A program made the position numbers and the translations under genes. Shown here piece by piece: positions 6,755-9,793 of a DNA stretch of 9,793 bases. How positions within the stretch are numbered: position 1 is the stretch's first letter; each line of letters begins with the position of its first letter. The notes beneath the pieces were generated by a model. It was not told the DNA's origin and searched no databases. It saw only the letters and a program-made list of their open reading frames with translations. The stretch covers positions 1-9,793 of the forward strand of contig CAMQYB010000053.1 of NCBI GenBank assembly GCA_947039055.1, given 5' to 3'. Source of the stretch: an uncultured Deferribacteraceae bacterium. Lineage in GTDB: Bacteria > Chrysiogenota > Deferribacteres > Deferribacterales > Mucispirillaceae.

Positions 6755-7096
6755 CTATCGTTCAATAAGAATAGCTGATATGAATGATATAATTAACGAT
6801 GCGAGTATTCCACTTCCTAACAAAATCCCTTTCTTATTTTTATTTATAATATAAATCACAAGTAATATCGTTGATACGATTACAGGAAACGAGATAATAA
6901 TTGCGAGTAGTATATATTTTAGAACATTTAATATACTATTGATTGATGGAATATTTATAAATACAGATGTGTAGTATAAAGCTAACATTGATAAAATACC
7001 AACAAGCAGAACTTTCATCACAATATTTAGATATTGTACGACTACAACGGTTGGATCTTTTATTTGAATATCATTATTTTTTTCAGGTATTTGCAT
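6755..7096 (-). CDS. DUF1634 membrane protein, partner of the TauE/SafE exporter
   Basis: 113 residues: a polar N-terminus of about 20 residues and three predicted membrane helices (about 22-44, 56-83, 90-111), with a KNKKG loop between the second and third suggesting a cytoplasmic turn. Size, topology and position directly after a TauE/SafE gene match the DUF1634 family, which is commonly found in this pairing; its function is unknown and an accessory role in transport is the usual guess. The start at 7096 has a Shine-Dalgarno (GGGAGA) inside the 18-bp gap to the exporter stop codon, so the two genes form a tight operon. The family call rests on context as much as on sequence. Confidence 0.75.
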   Translation of the reverse strand: MQIPEKNNDIQIKDPTVVVVQYLNIVMKVLLVGILSMLALYYTSVFINIPSINSILNVLKYILLAIIISFPVIVSTILLVIYIINKNKKGILLGSGILASLIISFISAILIER

Positions 7097-7114
7097 TTAA
7101 CTTTCTCCCTAAAA

Positions 7115-8005
7115 CTATCTGAATGCTTTGAATAATATTTGTACAGATGCGACAAGCAGTAATGCAATGAGCAGATAAGATAAGTTTTTGTCAGTTACAG
7201 CAGATAAGAATTTGTTTGATAAAGAAGCTCCTACTTGTAACCCTAGTATCATGTGGATAATTAATATCATGCTATTAGAGTCTAGGTATCCTGCTGATAT
7301 ATATACAACCGATGCTGAGAAAGCTGTAAATCCTATTATGAAGCCTGATGTAGCAGTTGCTGCTTTAATAGGTACGTATGATATAAGGTTCATAGTTGGG
7401 ATTAGTAATATTCCACCACCAACTCCTGCGATCCCTGCAAATAATCCTGCAAGTGTTGATGTGAGTGCAGCTGTGAACATTCTTATCGGTTTATATTTAA
7501 CTTCAGTTTTTGTTGATTTATCTATATATTTTCCTGCAAAGAAAGGAAAATCTTTTTCATCTTCTTCAGTTAATGGAATATATTGTTTAGTTGTTCTTGA
7601 TTTTATATATGTTGCAATAGCTACAACAAATTGTATAACTCCTAGGATAATAAGTATAGTATTTGCATTTAATCCAACAGATATGATACTTGCAACTAAC
7701 GATCCGATTACAGCAGTTATTGAAAGGAGTATACCTATTCTTATATTTGCCACACCAGATTTAAGATGTTTAAGTGATATGTTCATACTATTTGCAACTA
7801 TAACAACTAGTGATATTGCAACAGCTTGATGTGCAGGCATATCAAGTAGTAGAACTAGCACTGGAACAATTAACACTCCACCACCGATCCCTAAAAGATA
7901 TCCTAAAACACCAACACCTATCCCTACAAAAAACTGGATTAGATAAGGTAGATTTTGTGTAAATATTATATGTAAGTCGTTTACCGATTGAGGTTCTATA
8001 TTCAT
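7115..8005 (-). CDS. TauE/SafE (TSUP) family anion exporter
   Basis: 296-residue integral membrane protein with the internal two-fold repeat of the TSUP family: GIGGGVLIVP (39-48) and GVGGGILLIP (194-203), each at the start of a half with about four helices. The halves are joined by a charged cytoplasmic loop (about 134-172). Members move sulfite, sulfonates, other organosulfur anions or carboxylates across the inner membrane; the substrate cannot be read from the sequence, and no sulfur-metabolism gene is nearby. It leads a two-gene operon with the DUF1634 gene. There is no Shine-Dalgarno before the ATG; a perfect TATAAT lies 7 nt upstream, suggesting a leaderless message. Divergent from fmt (86 bp). 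Confidence 0.9.
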   Translation of the reverse strand: MNIEPQSVNDLHIIFTQNLPYLIQFFVGIGVGVLGYLLGIGGGVLIVPVLVLLLDMPAHQAVAISLVVIVANSMNISLKHLKSGVANIRIGILLSITAVIGSLVASIISVGLNANTILIILGVIQFVVAIATYIKSRTTKQYIPLTEEDEKDFPFFAGKYIDKSTKTEVKYKPIRMFTAALTSTLAGLFAGIAGVGGGILLIPTMNLISYVPIKAATATSGFIIGFTAFSASVVYISAGYLDSNSMILIIHMILGLQVGASLSNKFLSAVTDKNLSYLLIALLLVASVQILFKAFR

Positions 8006-8012
8006 AGCTGTA

Positions 8013-8042
8013 ATTATATATTAACTATAATAATAATAGCAA
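8013..8042 (-). promoter_or_regulatory. tauE promoter, apparently leaderless
   Basis: Minus-strand TATAAT (8013-8018) preceded after 18 bp by TTGCTA (8037-8042, 4 of 6). Seven bases separate the -10 from the ATG, so transcription should start at or next to the start codon. A second possible pair, TTGCAA (8057-8062) with TATTAT (8033-8038), would give a leader of roughly 20 nt, still without a Shine-Dalgarno. Confidence 0.5.
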
Positions 8043-8056
8043 GTTAAATATAAGTG

Positions 8057-8084
8057 TTGCAATTTTCTAACATGATTTTATAAT
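8057..8084 (+). promoter_or_regulatory. fmt promoter, apparently leaderless
   Basis: TTGCAA (8057-8062), 16-bp spacer, perfect TATAAT (8079-8084), then 7 bases to the ATG at 8092. Nothing in the 20 bases before the ATG resembles a Shine-Dalgarno. TTGCAA is its own reverse complement, so this hexamer could also act as a -35 for the divergent gene. Confidence 0.6.
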
Positions 8085-8091
8085 ATTGTTT

Positions 8092-9021
8092 ATGAAAATT
8101 GTATTTATGGGAACACCCGATATCGCTGTAGGCACACTTGAAAGTTTATATAATCTAAATTACGATATCCAGTTAGTTATAACTAGAGAGGATAAACCTA
8201 AAGGTAGAGGAAAAGAGTTGTCTATCACACCTGTGAAAGAGTTCGCACTAAGCAAAGGTTTGAAAATTTATCAACCTAATAAACTTAGAGGAAACGATGA
8301 GGCTATATCTATCCTTAAAGATCTTGCACCTGATTTTTTTGTAGTCGTTGCCTACGGTAGAATTCTGCCTAAGGAGATTTTAGATATTCCTAAGATCGCA
8401 CCAGTTAATCTACACTTCTCTCTTTTACCGAAATATAGAGGAGCAGCTCCTGTCAACTGGGCTATCTTTAATGGTGAAATTGAAACGGGAGTATCAACTA
8501 TGCTTATGGATGAAGGTATGGATACAGGTGATATTCTGCTCCAGGAGAAAATATTGGTTGGCAATAAAACTTCACACGATATATCAAATGAACTTGCGAT
8601 AATCGGTGCAGAGTTGACTGTTAAAACATTAGATGATTTTAATAATTTAGTTTCTATAAAACAAGATGATAGCAATACAACTTTAGCTCCTATAATAAAG
8701 AAAGAAGATGGTATTATTAATTGGAACAGAAACGCAGTTGATATAGAAAGACAGATTAGAGCATTTTACGGCTGGCCTTCAGCATACTCATCACTTAACG
8801 ATAAGATGATAAAAATTAGTAAAGCAGTTGTCGTTACAGATATTTTATCAAATGGTAGAGTGGGCGAGATAATAAATATAGATAAAAACAGTTTCACAGT
8901 TGGAACAAATGATTATGGATTAAAGATATTAAATCTTCAACCTGAGGGTAAGAAATCAATGGATGCATTAAGTTTCTTATCGGGTAATAAATTAAAATTA
9001 GGTGACAGATTTGTACAGTAG
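8092..9021 (+). CDS. fmt: Methionyl-tRNA formyltransferase
   Basis: 309 residues, the usual length. Transfers a formyl group from 10-formyl-tetrahydrofolate to Met-tRNAfMet in the cytoplasm so that bacterial translation can initiate. The N-terminal Rossmann-like domain starts MKIVFMGTPD; catalytic residues N106, H108 and D144 sit at the same numbers as in E. coli, in NLHFSLLPKYRGAAP (106-120) and EGMDTGD (141-147). The C-terminal tRNA-binding barrel (about 205-309) has the conserved RAFYGWPSAYS stretch. I chose ATG 8092 rather than the in-frame TTG at 8086: the family begins with MKIVF-type sequence, and the TTG would lie only two bases after the -10. The last 20 bases overlap the DUF116 gene, so the two are probably translationally coupled. 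No def (peptide deformylase) gene, a common upstream neighbour, is present. Confidence 0.97.
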   Translation: MKIVFMGTPDIAVGTLESLYNLNYDIQLVITREDKPKGRGKELSITPVKEFALSKGLKIYQPNKLRGNDEAISILKDLAPDFFVVVAYGRILPKEILDIPKIAPVNLHFSLLPKYRGAAPVNWAIFNGEIETGVSTMLMDEGMDTGDILLQEKILVGNKTSHDISNELAIIGAELTVKTLDDFNNLVSIKQDDSNTTLAPIIKKEDGIINWNRNAVDIERQIRAFYGWPSAYSSLNDKMIKISKAVVVTDILSNGRVGEIINIDKNSFTVGTNDYGLKILNLQPEGKKSMDALSFLSGNKLKLGDRFVQ

Positions 9022-9775
9022 CAACACTCCCATTTATAGTAAATTAATAGTAGCACCGATGCTAGCTCTTTCTGGCTGGCTTATATATTCCTCTTTTTTA
9101 GCGATACTTTTTGTTTGTATAACAGCAGTATCATACATAGTTCCAGCAAGCATGAAATACGGTTTATATGTTATATATTTATTTCTGCTTATAGGGATAA
9201 TTTTCACAACCCTTATGATATTATCATTATCTTTTAAAAGAGAGTTACTACCTTTTATAAACACACGTTTTATATGGCTGAAACTTTTTGCACCTATCGC
9301 AAGAGGTTTATCTAAATTATTTAAACTTGATTATGAAAAGATGGTCTGGTCGATCATAACTATAAGTAATGATTTTGTTGCCAATAGTTTAAAGGGTAAA
9401 ACTGTTAAAAATATCTCAATCCTTCTACCTCACTGTTTACAGCTTGAAAGTTGTGGAAGAAAAATTACAACCGATATACGCAACTGTGCAAGGTGTGGTA
9501 AATGTGTTGTTGATAATTTAATTAATATATCAGATGATTACAAGATAGATATATTTGTTGCAACAGGCGGAACGGTTGCTCGTCAACAGATTGCAAAAAG
9601 CAGACCAGAATTGGTTATAGCCGTTGCTTGCGAAAGAGATCTTCTATCAGGAATAAGAGATGTGCTACCTATGAAAGCGATCGGAGTAATCAATAGTCGT
9701 CCGAACGGACCTTGTGTGAATACGACTGTTGATACGGTTGATATCGAAAATGTGATTAAACAAATAAAACTATAA
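9002..9775 (+). CDS. DUF116 family Cys-rich membrane protein
   Basis: 257 residues from GTG 9002. Two N-terminal membrane helices (about 15-47 and 53-76), then a cytoplasmic domain with the DUF116 pattern LLPHCLQ (C145), C151, CARCGKCVV (C162, C165, C168), VACERDL (C210) and GPCVNTTVD (C238). Seven conserved cysteines outside the membrane suggest a metal or Fe-S site, which is inference. Function is unknown; the family often follows fmt in Deltaproteobacteria and relatives and precedes rsmB, which would lie outside this window. Start uncertain: GTG 9002 has no Shine-Dalgarno, whereas AGGTGA (9000-9005) is well placed for an in-frame TTG at 9011, giving a protein three residues shorter. Both overlap the end of fmt. 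Confidence 0.88.
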   Translation: MTDLYSSNTPIYSKLIVAPMLALSGWLIYSSFLAILFVCITAVSYIVPASMKYGLYVIYLFLLIGIIFTTLMILSLSFKRELLPFINTRFIWLKLFAPIARGLSKLFKLDYEKMVWSIITISNDFVANSLKGKTVKNISILLPHCLQLESCGRKITTDIRNCARCGKCVVDNLINISDDYKIDIFVATGGTVARQQIAKSRPELVIAVACERDLLSGIRDVLPMKAIGVINSRPNGPCVNTTVDTVDIENVIKQIKL

Positions 9776-9793
9776 ATTTGAAATCAATTTACA

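Noticed and set aside
7188..7829. 213-codon open frame on the plus strand
   Set aside because: It is antisense to the TauE/SafE exporter, whose two GxGGG repeats and membrane helices are unmistakable; the antisense frame has no recognisable domain.
8086..8091. TTG start for fmt two codons upstream
   Set aside because: It begins two bases after the TATAAT -10 box, lacks a Shine-Dalgarno, and adds residues not seen in the family.
8352..8675. Open frame antisense to fmt
   Set aside because: It lies entirely inside fmt, which has all catalytic residues; the translation shows no family features.

Overview
The window is strongly AT-rich and comes from a Gram-negative-type bacterium: three products carry signal peptides for the periplasm or envelope and several others are inner-membrane proteins. 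The gene set (fmt followed directly by a DUF116 protein, an RseC-type membrane protein, a secreted M1-peptidase/ChaN/PDZ fusion, NikR) fits a low-GC anaerobe or microaerobe of the Deferribacterota, or a relative near Desulfobacterota. This assignment comes from gene content and is an inference; no rRNA or tRNA is present to anchor it.

Layout: (1) 22-4338, minus strand: a truncated N-terminal paralogue (3649-4338), then the full-length 971-residue M1/ChaN/PDZ protein (469-3384), then an RseC-family gene (22-435) 33 bp further on. The two paralogues also share their upstream DNA, so a whole gene plus its control region was duplicated. A 60-bp unit was amplified 2.4 times upstream of the short copy (4381-4522). 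(2) 4626-6175, minus strand: a secreted DUF1254/DUF1214 protein with its own promoter, a strong Shine-Dalgarno and an intrinsic terminator. (3) 6325-6720, plus strand: nikR, a nickel-responsive repressor, divergent from the DUF1254 gene across an intergenic region rich in inverted repeats. (4) 6755-8005, minus strand: a TauE/SafE-type exporter followed by its usual small DUF1634 membrane partner. (5) 8092-9775, plus strand: fmt (initiator tRNA formylation) overlapping a Cys-rich DUF116 membrane protein.

The most notable points are the two-catalytic-centre secreted protein with a domain-sized truncated tandem copy; the divergent tauE/fmt pair, where both genes have a perfect TATAAT exactly 7 nt before the ATG and no Shine-Dalgarno, suggesting leaderless messages on both strands; and the palindromes over the nikR and DUF1254 promoters. 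No IS element, CRISPR array, tRNA, rRNA or phage gene was seen.
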